In this document: piece by piece, positions 63,524 through 64,000 of the stretch | How positions within the stretch are numbered: position 1 is the stretch's first letter | Layout: every line of letters begins with the position of its first letter | Assembly: GCF_901709675.1 (NCBI RefSeq) | Contig: NC_051099.1 | Coordinates: 5,952,001-6,016,000, forward strand | Reading direction: 5' to 3' | DNA length: 64,000 nucleotides | Source of the DNA: Syngnathus acus | Lineage: Eukaryota; Chordata; Actinopteri; Syngnathiformes; Syngnathidae | The notes under the pieces: generated by a model | Database searches by the model: none | What the model saw: only the letters and a program-made list of their open reading frames with translations | What the model was told of the DNA's origin: nothing | Position numbers and translations under genes: made by a program

Positions 63524-63836
63524 TTCCATTCTCCAATTGAATGGATCTTGTGCTGTTCCTTTTGGCCATATCTGCACTGTACCTTGACACTTTCTTGTAA
63601 AGTTCACTGCCACCATCTAGTGGTGGCGTACTGTAAGCTCGCTCATGTCAAAATATTGATTACAAGGCAAAGCAAAAAAAAAAAAAAGCAGACTTTAGGG
63701 TATATTTTGAACAATTTCTTTCCAACAAAAACACTTAACAAAAATTTGGATTGTAAATTTGAGAACAAAAATATCTGAACAGTTCCCCCCTGCCCCCCAA
63801 ACAGAACTTGAATGCCTAAACATGAAGGAGAACCGT

Positions 63837-63947
63837 TCAGGCGCTAAAGATGTCCACCTCCTTTTTGGCATTCCAGGGGCCGCTGCGGTTGCTTAGGAAG
63901 TGCTGCTTGATTAGCTTCTTTACAGTCTGGTAGACGCTTGCGTCCAC
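63837..63947 (-). CDS. Last coding exon of an unidentified gene (partial)
   Basis: On the minus strand an acceptor (cgcttcag) opens a 37-codon exon that begins VDASVYQTVKKLIKQHF, includes GPWNAKKEVD and ends IFSA before TGA. Its good splice site, amphipathic composition and isolation at the window edge suggest a real gene reading in from beyond 64,000, convergent with fhl1. The frame is inferred from openness. I do not recognise the product. Confidence 0.5.
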   Translation of the reverse strand: MDASVYQTVKKLIKQHFLSNRSGPWNAKKEVDIFSA

Positions 63948-64000
63948 CTGAAGCGCACACACAAACAAATACATCCACATGAAGGAGCTTAAAGCTTTAG

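Overview
The window reads as a compact teleost (ray-finned fish) nuclear genome segment. Nine multi-exon vertebrate genes can be assembled with consistent GT-AG (or minor-class) splice sites, reading phases and conserved protein lengths. Introns are short (many 60-150 nt) and the intergenic DNA carries fish-type repeats: hAT and Tc1/Tigger-like miniature elements, an L2-like LINE tail, an RTE-like tail and CA/TG microsatellites. The species cannot be named from the sequence.

Layout. 1-6,020: rbm14 (+), an RRM protein with a tyrosine-rich low-complexity tail. 6,021-10,222: the space between the convergent genes rbm14 and picalm, holding a diverged direct repeat. 10,223-21,637: picalm (-), clathrin assembly ANTH protein, 19 coding exons. 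23,256-24,912: rab38 (-). 26,415-27,399: rab39b (+), divergent from rab38. 27,760-30,250: transposon cluster with two hAT-type elements sharing one 8-bp target site. 33,278-36,392: slc7a3 (-), cationic amino acid transporter, with a long flank carrying an L2-like LINE tail. 45,869-47,364: snx12 (-). 48,153-49,862: an il2rg-like cytokine receptor common gamma chain (-). 51,198-55,862: slc9a6/NHE6 (+). 61,725-62,904: fhl1 (+). 63,837-63,947: the last coding exon of an unidentified minus-strand gene.

From recalled human gene positions, picalm and rab38 correspond to human 11q14 (RBM14 to 11q13). rab39b, slc7a3, snx12, il2rg, slc9a6 and fhl1 all correspond to human X genes. The divergent rab38/rab39b interval at about 25-26 kb is therefore a junction between two ancestral linkage blocks. 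Functionally, picalm, rab38, rab39b, snx12 and slc9a6 all act in endosomal or vesicle trafficking, but they are ordinary separate genes and nothing suggests a cluster with one function.

No new biological system was found. The best leads are three minor-spliceosome (U12) introns plus a GC-AG intron in slc9a6, an 84-nt stop-free intron inside what is normally a single rab39b exon, and the tandem hAT insertion with ZBED-like coding remnants.
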